Source: Sipunculus nudus (taxonomy: Eukaryota; Annelida; Sipuncula; Golfingiida; Sipunculidae). Taken from it: DNA of 64,000 nt. This document shows, in pieces, positions 36,480 through 48,605 of this stretch (the first letter of the stretch is position 1; every line of letters begins with the position of its first letter). The position numbers and the translations under genes are program-made. The DNA lies in NCBI GenBank assembly GCA_026874595.1, contig CM049316.1, positions 11,644,839 through 11,708,838 on the forward strand. Direction: 5' to 3'. The notes beneath the pieces are model-generated. The model was not told the DNA's origin. It saw only the letters and a list, made by a program, of their open reading frames with translations, and made no database searches.

Positions 36480-37140
36480 GGTATTTTGTTGAATTCAAGA
36501 GAGGAAATTATCTATACATCCCCAGGAATGAGCAACAGAATTCGGCATAACAGTTTCCACATAACGTGTAAGAGAGATACCCCTTCCCAATCAGGGGGCA
36601 TTGGTCTTCTGGCAGGGATTCTCCCTGGTCAGTGTCCCTTAGGGATTTCACTGAAATGCGTAATTTGGCACCACTGCTCAGATTATCGATGGCGTTGCGG
36701 CATTGCAAGACAGCGGATCTAAAAAAGAATAACAAAAGATCTGTAATTATTCTTGCTTTGCTTGCCTACAGAGACAGCGAACCATTTGATTGGTTCCATT
36801 GCCGAGTATTTCCTGAGAGAGTGAGATTTTTTTTTATTCAACATAAAAGTAAAGTATCCATACAAAATATATTCAATATGTCAATATTTTTGTTTTTATT
36901 ATGTCTGGAGACTGTTGTTAAAGGTTTAAATCCGCTGACACAACAGCTACCTGTGCATGACACATAGAGAAAGAGTAATTGTACATAAATATAGAGGTTA
37001 AATGATTATACATTTCCTAATTTTTTAGACTTTATGATTTAATGAGTAAATTTGTGAAAAACTGGGAAGATTTACAACTTGAATTAATGTAATTATTTTG
37101 TTATTATTAAAAAAATGAATAAAAAGAATTTTGTTTGGCT
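36480..37140. other. Intergenic, nothing recognised
   Basis: Open frames of 75-111 codons overlap on both strands, with no family resemblance. Confidence 0.35.
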
Positions 37141-37149
37141 TAGACTAAT

Positions 37150-40100
37150 TTTGTTAAAGATGTAACAGTTTATCTGGAGGCATTTGTCTTTATATGAATT
37201 TATAAAATGTTGTTTGATGTAGCAAATCCAACCTTGAAAACTATGAGTGAAGATTTTGTCCACAATGATTTGGTCGGTTCATTAATGACTTTTGGTGTTA
37301 TGTTTCTCAGACAGCTGTCTGCTGTCTTAGTTCTGCTTTTATTTGTAATAAGTATATTATGTCTTGTATCTTGTTCGTGTGACATGGTCCTTGTTGAAAA
37401 ATTAAATGTTTGTAAATATTTTGGTAGCGCTTCATGGCAGTTATTATAGTAAAATTTAAGTCTGAAGATGTAATTAATTTTAAGGATTTTTAATGATTGA
37501 ATGGGTATTGTTTTGCTGTTTGTGATAATTCTTATGGCTTTTTTTTTAATTTATCTAATCTATTAATATCAAAGCCTAATATCAGAATTCCATAATTTTA
37601 ATGTAATAGAATAAGAGTATCATTTATAATTTAAGTATTTGAATAGGTAGATAATATTTTATATTATTTAGGATTCCAGTATATTATGAGATTTGGTTGC
37701 AACCTTGTTTATGTGTTACGTATTTCATATGTTCGTTCAGTGTAATACCTAAAAAGTTGAAATCTGGAACCTTGTCTATAGGTATATTATTTAATTTTAG
37801 TTCGCGGCTTCCTTCTTGTATGTGCTTATTTTGAGAGTGAAACATAAATTTATTTTTTTTCACATTTAATGAGAGTTTGTTTGCAGTTAACCAGTTTTAT
37901 GCACTTTGTTTAATTCATTTTTGATGATGTATTGGTCTTTTTGTTTATTGTAATTTGCTAAGGGGTTGAATAATGATGTGTGATCTGCAAAGAGATTGAA
38001 GCTAAAGAAGCTATTGCAATAATGAATTTCATTCATATATATATGAAGTATAGTAAGGGACCTAAAATTGATCCCTGAGGCACTCCAGTGGTAATAAGGA
38101 TTTATTTGACTTATGTCCTGAAATCAACATATTGAACTCTGTTTGTTAGATTATTAATTAACCATAGTAGTGATTTTCCTTCAACGGCGTATGATTCTAG
38201 TTTATAAATTAGTATGTTATGATTTAATGTATCAAATGCTTTTGATAAGTCGAGATATATAGAGAGGGTTGTGTTTCCATGGTCAAACTGAGTATATATT
38301 CTGTCTGCTAGTTCTAATATTGCATGTTCGGTTAAATGTTTTTTTTTTCTGAATCCATATTGGTTATTATATAGAACATTGTGTGTTTGTAGAAATTCAT
38401 ATAATTGATTGTAGGTTACTTTTTCAAATATTTTTTAAATGCTTAGTAAAGGTAATATTGGCCTATAATTTTCAGGTAAATGAATGCTTTTCTTTTTGTG
38501 AACAGGGGTTATATTTGCTAATTAGGGCCCCGCTTGACAAGCGGTGCCCTATAGTGATCACCGTGTGAGTCCGTCCTTCCGTCCATCCGTCCTTCCATCA
38601 GTGACACTTTCTTTCGCACACGATAACTCAACAACAACATACAGTAGCTTTCCCAAATTCACAGGGATGATTGTTACCTATGATGGCTCCAGACCTATCG
38701 AATTACAGAATTGTCGGAATTCAAATATGGCCGCAATAGCCCAATCGCTGATTTTCTTTCGTGCGCGAAAACTCAACAACAACATACTGCAGCATTCCCA
38801 AATTCACAGGGATGATTGGTACCTATGATGGCTCCAGATCTATCGAATTACAGACTTGTCGGGATTCCAATATGGCCGCCACAGCCCTATCGCTGATTTT
38901 CTTTCGCACACGATAACTCAACATCAACATACTGCAGCTTTCCCAAATTCACAGGGACGATCGGTGCCTATGAGGGCTCCAAACCTATTGAATTACAGAC
39001 CTGTCGGAATTCAAATATATCCGCCACAGCCCAATTGCTGATTTTATTTCGTTTGCGATAATTCAACAACAACCTCCTGCAGCTTTCCTAAATTCACTGG
39101 GATGATTGGTACCTGTAAGGGCTCCTGACCTTTCGAATTACAGACCTGTTGGAATTTCAATAAGGCCGCCATTGTCCAATTGCTGATTATCTTTCGTGCG
39201 TGATAACTAAACAACAACATACTTCAGCTTTTCCAAATTTACAGGGATCATTGGTCCCTATGAGGGCTCCAGACCTATTGAATTACAGACTTGCTCAAAA
39301 TCAAATATGGCTAACAGACTACATTTGGTGATTTTCTATTGCACTCATTATTTCAGACATATCTTCTTTAATCCAGTATGATTGTTTTCCTCATGCATAT
39401 AGATAAAAACCTGTTTCTGTTTGTGATATTTTTAAAATTTAACTTAATTTTTCACTCATATGTAAACTAGTCCAGCACTAGCAGAAACGCGGGGCCCTCT
39501 GAGGATAATTGTCCGACCACATCTAGTTTTAGTGTATCAGGAAGTATGCCAGTGGTTATTGATTGATTTATATTAATGCAAAGTGGCTTGATTATGACAG
39601 GACCAATTTCCTTTTGTAAATTACTAGAGAGATCATTATACCCTGTGTTATTTTTTGGCTTAAGATTTTTTATTATATTTTGGACTTTCAATTTATTTAT
39701 ATGTTTGAATGTTAATAGATTTTCAATTTTAGTTTTTTTTTGGTTAAGTAGTGTTAAGTAGTGTAGTTAAGTATTTCATGTAATTTCTTTCATCACTGTT
39801 ATTTTTTTACATTTCATTAGCCATTTTTTTTTGCCTATATTGTCGACGAAGGTATTAAAATGATTTGCTATTTTTTGGGGACATTTATTTTATTGCCTTT
39901 GATTATGAAGTATTCAGGAAGGTTTTTTTTTTCTTTTCTTAATATTGTTTCCCAAGTTTTTTTAAATATTTGTTTTATATGTATTCAATTTATTGTTACA
40001 GTGTTGCTGCTTTGCTTCAGGTATTATTTTTTTGGGGGTCATTTTGTATAATGTAAGTTGATTTTTGTTTGTTTGTATATTCTATGCTATCTGTTGCTGT

Positions 40101-41035
40101 AGCTCTCATGGATATGTACAATTTAACTCTATGTTTGATGGATTTGATGAGTGCGAATGTTATCCATTAAGTTTTTTATATTTGTTATATGTAATTTTCT
40201 TTAATGGTATGTTTTTATTTATTGCTTGATTCAGAATTTTTCTCTAGAATATTATCTTTAATATTTGGGTCAGTTGAGAGTTCCTTGTTTAGTTTATATA
40301 TAATTTTTGAGTTTGATAAGTCATTATAGTGGGAGTCTATTGATTGAGTGGAGATTTTACGTCTGTAGATGTAGTGGTGTTTGAGCGAGTTAGTATAAAG
40401 TGAACTAAAGCATGGCAAGTGATCAGATATGCTACCTATAAAAAGCCTGACTGGCTGCAGTCGAGAGAAATGTTTGAGAATATTCTGTCGATGAGTGTTG
40501 CTTAGGTGTCTGTTATGTGAGTTGGTATTGTTATATTTGTATTTAATCCTTGTGCGTGTGTTGATTCTAAAAGAATTTTTGTATGTGGTTTTAGTTTTTA
40601 TTTTAAGCAGATTCATGTTAAAATCACCAGCCATGATAATTTCTGAGTTAAACTTATTTATTTGAAGCAGTTTTACCGTTAATTGGTCAATAAATTTGTT
40701 GATGTCATCTATACTGTTGTTGTACGGAGGTCTGTATATATTAACAAGTTTGACATTTTTGTTAATTTCGGGAAGTTTAACTTTAATAAATAATCCTTCC
40801 CAGATATCAGAATTCATATCAGATGGGTAAATCTTCTCATATTGAATTTTTTATGCAGACTAATCATTAAGCCTCCATGTTCTGAACAGATTTTTCCTTG
40901 ATTTATGCATTTGTAATTCTTCAGTTGTAAGATGCTTAAGTCAGACTCCTGCTTAAGCCATGTTTCTTGTAAGCATATGGCACTGATTTCAATATCCACG
41001 GACCTTAGTTCTTCAATTAATAATGATTAGAATCG
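37150..41035 (-). pseudogene. Non-LTR retrotransposon (endonuclease + RT), nested and decayed
   Basis: In 5'-3' order on the minus strand: endonuclease start ISAICLQETWLKQESDL (about 40990); NIYRPPYN and the catalytic AGDFNM (residues 63-68 of the frame 40817-40215), a shifted TLIDRIFSN, then SISDHLP with the catalytic SDH; RT N-terminus KNLKPKNNTGYNDLSS and GILPDTLKL (39691-39530); an insertion at 38524-39498; then finger motif ENYRPI, LDLSKAFDTLNH (about 38260-38225), GVPQGSILGPL (about 38095-38065), FADHTSLF in place of FADDTSLF (about 37990), and C-terminal NFLGITLNEHMKYVTH (about 37730) and SRTKTADSCLRNITPK (about 37330). CR1/L2/jockey-like order. Frameshifts and the D-to-H change in the catalytic box make it dead. 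Confidence 0.85.
38524..39498. mobile_element. 975-bp element with five 145-bp repeats, nested in LINE
   Basis: Termini are AGGGCCCCGC at 38524-38533 and its inverse GCGGGGCCCT at 39489-39498. Next to the left end is a GTCCGTCCTTCCGTCCATCC run. The interior has five units marked by ACAACAACAT (or variant) at 38631, 38776, 38921, 39066 and 39211, an exact 145-bp period. Unit text includes TTTCCCAAATTCACAGGGA, GAATTACAGAC.TGTCGGAA and AATATGGCCGCCACAGCC. It splits the LINE RT between GILPDTLKL and the ENYRPI motif. It has no coding. The layout resembles the 'pearl' class of bivalve non-autonomous elements; no clean target duplication was seen. Confidence 0.85.
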
Positions 41036-41224
41036 AAAATAATGAAATAATCAGAATGGAGGAACATGACCAAAGAAACAACAAACATTTAAATTTTCTC
41101 ACCAATCTTAAAAAAACGTTATATTTTACCGATAAATTTGTACTTTTTGCCACTTCCTCTATATCATTATAATTCACGGTGGTCAAACGAGACTTTGACA
41201 CTTGGCGTGAACAGCTCGCCCCTG

Positions 41225-41730
41225 CGGCTTGTATTTAAGTGCAGACAAAATCAAACATCAAAACCGAATATCAAAGCAAAACCTTATACTACATTTCTAA
41301 GACCTGTATTAGAATATTCATCGAGTGTATTGGATTGCCATAATAAACGATATATTGATAAATTAGAGGCAGTACAACGCCGAGGAGCAAGAATTATTTT
41401 CAAGGCTATAGCAAAGGGTGCAGCATAACATCAATGGCTAAAGACTAAAATCTGGAACCCCATGAAGAGTCGAAGAACCAAGGCCAAGTTACTGATTATG
41501 TACAAGATAACACATAGTCAAATAGCAATTTCAACAATAAATCTAGTACCAGCAACACTACAAGAGGTCATCATATGAAATATCTTCATCCTTATATACA
41601 CAAGAATACTGGCATACCAATGGTCATTTTTTTACGAGTACCATCAGAATATGGAATTCTCTACATTAAGCAGATTAATCCTTCTGTGTAAATGCTGTGA
41701 AAATCAAAGCAGCAGTGCTTACTGGAATAA
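41225..41730 (+). pseudogene. Jockey-type RT C-terminal fragment, 5'-truncated
   Basis: FLRPVLEYSSSVLDCHNKR, then IDKLEAVQRRGARIIF at about 41300-41405, followed in broken frames by KTKIWNPMKSRRTKAKLLIM and YKITHSQIAI. This is the thumb/C-terminal region common to jockey-like LINEs (RPxLEYaSsVWD...LEavQRRaaRfi). Nothing upstream belongs to it, so it is a typical 5'-truncated insertion on the opposite strand to, and just beyond, the LINE at 37.2-41.0 kb. Confidence 0.85.
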
Positions 41731-43090
41731 AATGTGCCATGGTCATAGTTGGGCAAAATTTAAGGTACTTATTTTACACTTATGCTATCAAATTTTAAGA
41801 ATTAACAAGATTTTGATCTAATTTCTTTCGTACAATTGAATCTTAATTAAATAGTTGTATCCTTGAAAAAAAAATACTCCAACTAAAGCAGTTACAATGT
41901 TAAGACAGAAAATACATTCCTTGCTATTTTGATAAGGTACCTAATTAATGTTTCGGTCCATACCTTTTACAAATGATGTAATATTGACCAAATTTTTGGC
42001 TCGTTCATATGAAATATATAGCAGACATTTTTGAATGTTTATTAAAATGAACAAAAAGACGAGTGGTTTTGATATTAGGCAGTCATGAAGTGTTATAACA
42101 GGTTTTTTCCTTAATTTCTCGAAAGACCGAAGTCCACCAGCCCAAATTTGGGCTAAGTATGGGACGAGATAAGAGAAATTATGAACATCTAACTGTATAT
42201 CAAATTTTGGATTTGTAGGTCTAATGGTTTAAAAACGTGCCAGTCTAACGGACAGACGGACGGACGGATGGATAACAGACAATGGATCATAACTGTAGCT
42301 CAATTGATTACAGTCAGCTTTACTAAAAATTGTAATGCATGTCAACAGTTTGGACAGTGTTAAGATTTTTCGGTGATCTTTGGTTATTGTTGCCATTTTA
42401 AGATAGTGTAGCTCATGATGTCCCTTTAATTCACAGATTGCTGTTTTTTTTATATCTAAACAATAGTGTCTTATAGTTCATGAAATACACTTTATTTCAA
42501 AATTACTTGAACAAGAATAAGCATCATGAAAACCAAGAGATTATTCATATAACACCGTTTGAACGCTGATGTATGGTAAAATAAAATGTATTTTCTGCCT
42601 TTTCAAAAATGCCTTTGTTGCAATTTGTGTGAGGTTGACCACTTATTTCGGGTAAAATGCCTGTACTATAAGCTTATGAAGAATAACTTGCTAACACGGT
42701 CTGAATGGCCGAAACTGCAAGTATAAAATGGCTGTTCCTCTCAAAGCTCTGTCGTTTCACAGATCGGGTTCGGCTCTCGATTGGCATGGCTGGGTCTTAG
42801 CTGCTGGGATAGGTGAAGGGAATGTAGGTTGCTTCTGCCTTTATAGCGGTGGGTGCTGTGGCTTTCCTGTAAAGTCGTCGGTGCGGGTAAAACCGTGGCG
42901 GTCTCTCCTGGATTTCTGCTTGGCTTGGTGGCATCACTTCTGTTGGCTCAGAGAACTATGCTTAAGGAGTGCACAGGACTGGGGTCTTGACCACAGCAAC
43001 CTGTAGCTGCTCGACAGCGAAAAACAACTTAAATCAAATTAGTTGTGTAATGCACTTGTTTTCGCTCAACCAGGCGCTACGGCGATGTGT
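41731..43090. other. Intergenic, mostly unrecognised
   Basis: Contains a short GACGGACGGACGGATGG run near 42250, with a terminus like GTAGCTCAATTGATTACAGTCAGC (about 42292-42316), a diverged repeat end. A 92-codon frame at 42728-43006 has no recognised domain. Confidence 0.4.
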
Positions 43091-43129
43091 ACTCTTTAGG
43101 CTACTTGGTATTTGCATAATTGATGTACA

Positions 43130-43300
43130 GGTCATCCACTGCGACCACAAGTATGATCGTAAAACGGAAAAACGAGGTACCCGCTAATCCGAGGTTCTAA
43201 AATAAGATATAAAGAGCGGAAAAAATGGGGACCATGAAAAAATTGTCGTAATTTCGAGGTGGTCGCTATACTGAGGTGATCATTAGGCGAGGTTTTACTG

Positions 43301-43347
<47 letters not shown>
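43130..43347. repeat. Possible pogo/Tc1-like terminus and (AT)n
   Basis: CGAGGTGGTCGCTATACTGAGG...GCGAGGTTTTACTG resembles the right terminal inverted repeat of pogo/Tigger-like elements (reverse complement begins CAGTAAAACCTCGCC). It is followed by an (AT)n microsatellite at 43301-43347. A C12-type run follows at about 43382-43393. Confidence 0.45.
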
Positions 43348-43349
<2 letters not shown>

Positions 43350-43652
43350 AGTGTGCATCAATTGCCTTTGCCAAATATTTGCCCCCCCCCCCCCACCCTT
43401 CCTCAATCCTGGCTAAGCCCCTGGTAGACTTCAAAGGCAACGCACCTGCGTGCTTGATTTTTCCTATACTTTTGTCTTTCCAGGGGTGTCCAGTTTTTTT
43501 TAATATTAATGCGATTGAACGACAGGTCACATCATATTGTAAGACGATGGGCCTGTCAGGAGGTGTGACGCAAGCATCGGTATATATGCGGAAAACGGGA
43601 AGTAAGGACACAACTCCTGGATCGGCGCGCTAGATGGTGTACTCTGAAGTAG

Positions 43653-43724
43653 GCCACACACAGAGCGGACGAGACGAGACGAGATAGGACCGGAATTGAA
43701 TCCGATCGGGTCCGCTTTGTGTGT
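43653..43724. repeat. Hairpin of about 70 bp
   Basis: ACACACAGAGCGGAC and GTCCGCTTTGTGTGT are imperfect inverted arms around GACGAGACGAGATAGGACC..., a foldback or MITE-like terminus. Confidence 0.6.
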
Positions 43725-46130
43725 GACTCCTCTAAGACTGTACCGCACTGGGAAAGATTGCGGCGGACTCTACAGGATTTTCAGTCCTGTGTGGTCCAAT
43801 CCGATCTTGTTTTTTCCGCTCTGTTTGCAGCCTGCTTGACTTTCTGTCGGTCTAGAAGAGGGTCCGAGGTTGGCTGTAAACTGATCAGCCGTTGTATGAT
43901 GTGTCGGGCGAAAATCGTTGATCTCTATCTCAATTAACGTACTCTCTCTAGCGGCCTTGAGAGTTGTGTTTACATACGGATTTATAAACAGCCGAGGTGA
44001 AGCCCAGCGAACAGACCTAGACAATTGATACGTTGATACGCTTGTGAATGGTACTGTATATTGTCGTGTGCTGTGACATATTCGGGTACAGATTATGGGG
44101 ACAGACATAGTCTGTGAAATGTCTCTCGGTGGTACTTCAAGAGTAGAGACCGTTTTAGGCTAGTGATTGGTTTTACGATGAGAGGCGCCTGTCCGCGTGT
44201 ACAGTGGTGAATCAATTGGACTCCAGATGTGACATTCCTAAATCACGTGCGTGACGATCATATGACCAGCTGCCTAGGGACCAGGTGACTTTCTATAACC
44301 TGCACTTACAGTTTGGACTCTGTAAATCTATGGGTATTAATAACTGATATAGACTCAGTGTGTAGGGATATTGTGCGTGGAATTCCTCTCCTAAGAATTG
44401 TAAGTTTTCTTTGATGATACCTTTATTGTTATGTTACATACGCATTTCTCATCTTTTTGTGTATATGTGCGAGCTTCAGTCACTTTGGTCCACCGTTTGA
44501 TAGAACCTAGATTATTCTTTCCTTCAGGGGTGCGACATTTAAAAAAAAACACAAGAATGCAAAAAACATTTCGTGCATGTAAAAATGATGAAAGCTATTA
44601 TTACGAGTGTTTTTACTGTATATAAATATAATACATATATTGTCTTTCAGTCATATTATTCACGTAGACCAAACCATTCTAAGTGTTGCCTATTCTGATT
44701 GCGGTGTGTGTTGCCAGTCAAATGAAGGTATAAAAAGGTACTTTATTTAGTAAATGGAAAGATTTGAGTCCTACTGTCAAAGCCAGCAGCCGAGGTAACC
44801 GTATAGCTAGAATATATAGGGATTGTATACCTGGAATTATGTTATACCAGCCTTTTGCAACTATTCAATGCTGTCTTAAAATTATTTTTATCTTTGTATG
44901 AATGATAAAAAAGCATATGAATAAAGTAACAAATGAATTGTTTAAGACTGTCACCTGAGGGTAGACCACATGCTGCTGACATCTAGCGGTTATTCTCACG
45001 ACTTATGAGCGTTGTCGAGTTCAGATTAGGAAAAGTTGCACATTTCTCTTGGGGAAAATTGCAGCTCTGTATCGTGTATGGTGTAGAAAACCCTAATTTG
45101 CTTTGAAAAAAATATGAACATAGCATTAAACGCATCTTGTTAAAATGTTACCCATGACATTAGGTTTTAGGTGAAAAAAGGGAAATAACTCCTCTTAGGA
45201 CACAACTAGACTGGTACCCCGCGTTATTATGCAGGAGGATATGCGTGACCAAAGTGTCGTGTGACCACAGTCAACTATAATATAGAATAAGGCTTCATAG
45301 AAAATGCGAATTATGTTTTGTTTACATTTTTTTTCAATAACAGAAGCAGATCACTGTTCCTCCTGAAAGTCTGCACTTCTTTGTTTGCCTCGGCCACTTT
45401 TATTGATCTCGCTTCGTTGACCTACTACGATAATAAGACTATTTTATCAAAGCTGTGTTCCCTTCCTTGGCGAAGCTGCATGTTCAGACAAAACACCGAC
45501 AAAACATAATTAATAAAGTTCCCGCATTCTGTCTCCTGCATTGGCACACAGTGTATCCACGCCAATAAATTGAAATCAGATGAAAGATTTGGTAAATACA
45601 TTAATAAACCCGATCATCAAAATATCTAATGATCATTACAATACTTTCAGGTGCATATAAATCAGAATATTTTAACAGCCCGTTCGAAAAGTCATTTGCA
45701 TATTAAGGCTTCACCGCTGTCATTTTCTTCCTTTGTCCGTGGTAGCCCGGGTACTCCTGGTTGCACGACTCCTAATTCTTCTTCAATGGAAGCGTTGAGG
45801 TTTTCCTTTGAAGAAATCCTCCTGGCCGTTTAATCCTCTATATTAACGTCCTATCCGTCCATATACAGTTTGCCCTGAGAATATCGCGTTTTCAGACCGT
45901 ATATATGAGTGCCTGTTCCTTTGCTTTTTAGCCTTACGTTTGAGGAGATAACCATCCTTTGTCAGAGATCCGAATTCCACTTTCATTTGTATTATTAAAG
46001 GCCATTATACATATTCTAACACGGCCTTTCTTTTTGACCGACAGTGCAGTCTTACAACAACTTATCTATGTTTACCTGTTCGTTTTTTTTCTGTCCTGTG
46101 TACATTCTCTATAAGAGTTTTGGCCTGCAA
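43725..46130. other. Intergenic, nothing recognised
   Basis: Read on both strands with no conserved coding, transposon motif or tandem array found. Confidence 0.4.
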
Positions 46131-46336
46131 TCCCTGCAACCTGGACACTAAAGTCTCTACTGCGTCTCTTCATGTTTATTTTTGGAAAGCGTAGTCTCTA
46201 TATTTTCCAAATGTTCTCATTTAACAGAAAATCCAAATTTTTTTTTAATTCCTTTTTATTGGAGCACCTGCTCTAGTTTCTCTTGTGAACTTAAGTTTTC
46301 TGCTAAAAAACCTAGCTCATATCTTAAGTTCATTTA
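46130..46336 (-). pseudogene. Distal part of a decayed coiled-coil frame split by the LTR element
   Basis: On the minus strand, just past the LTR, a frame reads YELGFLAENLSSQEKLEQ with a heptad-like pattern before a stop. It is the continuation, with one frameshift, of the minus-strand frame at 52080-52340 on the other side of the insertion. It resembles an ORF1-type or coiled-coil protein; family not identified. Confidence 0.4.
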
Positions 46337-46827
46337 TGTCAGGGACAAAAATCCTAGGAGAAAAATGTTGAGGCCATAAATTCTGGGACACTGGTCATGT
46401 GACCAAAACAAGGGGCCACCAGAACTAATTGCTCTGATATTGCATCAGGCTCCAACAGCCCTTCTACTGATTTCATCAGTTTGTAACAGGTCAGCATATT
46501 GCACCACCCTGTGCATGGGTTAGAGACCTTATAAACCCCCGGTCTGGGTAGCAGGCGGGGGAAATTACACTGAGAATCTGCCAACGCCAGGTACGACAGC
46601 AAGGACAATACTGGCAATAGAGATCATGAGATGCTGATGCTGCACCATAGGGGTGAGGGGGCTGATGGCTGAAGTAACCTGGTGATAATATATGTTAAGA
46701 ATAGAGAATAAGAAGAATCTGTACTATGTCACACTGAAGCCTACTGGTAAGCTAGAACTAGAGTGTATCACTGGAGAATAATCAATATAGTAGTTTGTGA
46801 ACCTGGATATATATATATATATATATA

Positions 46828-46882
<55 letters not shown>

Positions 46883-46978
46883 AGATGAGGAATAAAGACG
46901 AGATATTCCCCTTTGGAGGACTACATTATGTTTATATGGGACACTGAACACAAACAGCTCACACGAGCTGCCACGACA
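46337..46978 (+). repeat. 5' LTR
   Basis: 642 bp, TG...CA. Contains two (AT)n runs (about 46806-46828 and 46831-46879) and a polyadenylation-type AATAAA at 46891. Compared with the 3' LTR it has few substitutions (for example GGTCATGTGACC/GATCATGTGACC) and a longer AT run. Confidence 0.93.
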
Positions 46979-46983
46979 GATTT

Positions 46984-47000
46984 TGGCGCAGCCTGCAGGA
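46984..47000 (+). other. Candidate primer-binding site
   Basis: TGGCGCAGCCTGCAGGA begins 5 bases after the 5' LTR. TGG start and position fit a tRNA-primed element; the tRNA is not identified. Confidence 0.45.
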
Positions 47001-47827
47001 TTCTAAAGTTTCATTAAACAACAACAACAGAAAAGTTTATTTAATCCAGGACATGTATTTGATTTTAACCAGTGATCACTATTTGTAATAAGTCAGCACG
47101 AAGAAACCCGAATCCCAGCTGGAAATCATGGGGTGATTCTGTCGGCAGTTTCCCGAGGTGGTAGCAGGACACGGACGGACACGGTCGAGAGCATCCCCTG
47201 AAGGATTCGCCCGGGCAGCGTGGGGCCGGTTCATCAACCTGACGAGCAAGGAAATTCAAGAAAGAAGAAATATTGGATTTGGACATTCCGGGACGTTAAC
47301 ACCTGTTTGCACGGAACTCTTGGATTTATTTAATTTTGTGACACTTTGGATGTATTATTTTGTGGCTGTAGTGACACAGGCTTCTTGAGGTAGGACGGTT
47401 CACTCATTTCTATATATCATCTTCATTGCATTTTATATAATCATTCTTTATCTATTATTTATATATCACGATTTGGTAACTGATATGTGTCAGTGGTTAG
47501 GGTTTTTACTTTAACTTGGTTTCTTATTTTTTTAACTGTCACTGAGCTTAGGCTTTTGATGATAGTGACAGGGTTTTATACTTTTAAGTGATATTCATAT
47601 ATTCAGTGAGGATTAGGGTAATATTAGATACCAGGCAGTATTGTGTGCACCTTGAGACTAAAGGTTCCTCAGCAGAACAGAGGTTAATTTATTCACTTTG
47701 GGTTTATTTACATTTAATTTGGTCAAAACTAGAAAATTGACAGTCTGGTTGGATTGTCACCAAAATTAAGTTTCATCCTGGCTTTAAGTGAGTTTTGTTT
47801 TGTTAAGTTTGAGAGACAAATTTCATA

Positions 47828-48346
47828 ATGTCCGAAGAGGGGTCTGAGGCTGGTAACTTCCAGCAGTTTGCCCAGGCCTTTACAGAGGCTATGACCGGTG
47901 CATTCCGTAATCTCCGCATAGCCAGTTCCACACCTGTTAAATTATTATAATTCACTGGAACAGCCCTTAAGACTGGGGACCTCACCCTTAAGGAATGGCT
48001 TGATGAAGTCGATATCTATTGTAGAAATCTGGGGTTAGAAGGTGCGGCGAAAGCCACAGCCCTAATAGATCACCTCCGGGGTCCAGCCCGAGAGGAAGTT
48101 TTATGTTTAACCCCTCCGCAGAGGGAGGACCCTGCTTTCATTGTTAAAGAATTGTATAAGAGGTTTGCACCTAAGGAATCCCTAAATTCCCTGTCGAGCC
48201 AGTTCCATACTATGAGTCAGTTGGAGGGGGAATCATTACAAGACTTTAGTCGGACTCTGATCCGCCTATTTGACTGTATGGTCAAGGCAGCCCCAGCGGA
48301 GAGGCAGGGGGCGCTTCAGGAGCTAAGGGAAGCAGGCCAGCTCTAG
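47828..48346 (+). pseudogene. Retrotransposon gag (capsid), interrupted
   Basis: Frame from ATG 47828. After about 40 codons (MSEEGSEAGNFQQFAQAF start) there is an in-frame TAA at 47948-47950; the same frame then continues through the capsid-like region (LKEWLDEVDIYCRNL, IVKELYKRFAPKESLN, DFSRTLIRLFDCM) to TAG at 48344-48346. The helix-rich pattern W...(V/I)...F..L followed by LY.RF..K..L and L..F...L matches gypsy-type gag capsids. No CCHC zinc knuckle was seen before the stop. Confidence 0.75.
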
Positions 48347-48454
48347 TCAGGGAAACTAGAGGCCCCTATTGCAGTTGGCACAACAGTGGGGGCAAATGGT
48401 TCTGTGCCTGGTGGCGTCATTCCGCACTATCTTGATAATTTAATTAGCAGCAGT

Positions 48455-48605
48455 CCAGTTGCTACTGTGGACATTGGCAGTGTGACTACAGGTTGTATAT
48501 TGGATACAGGTGCCGAGACATCTTTAATGCCGGTTTCATTTTTTTAATAAGTATCTGAAGGGCAACATTAATTTGTTCCCATTTGACCAAGTGTGTCTTT
48601 AGGTT
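48455..48605 (+). pseudogene. Retrotransposon protease fragment
   Basis: In the gag reading frame after its stop: a retropepsin core with the catalytic DTG at 48503-48511 (ILDTGAETSLMPV). It is broken at a T-run near 48539-48546 (frame lost to TAA). The expected following strand (VLGASGQEVPVEGY) appears in the next frame at the start of the integrase-bearing ORF, which suggests a one-base slip in the T-run. Confidence 0.72.

Noticed and set aside
42728-43006. 92-codon Trp/Cys-rich frame
   Set aside because: No recognised domain, no homologous element context, length within chance for a GC-richer patch.
43132-43611. 159-codon minus frame
   Set aside because: It crosses the (AT)n microsatellite (Ile-Tyr repeat) and a poly-C run; no domain.
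46724-46951. Ile-Tyr-rich minus frame
   Set aside because: Translation of the AT microsatellite inside the 5' LTR.
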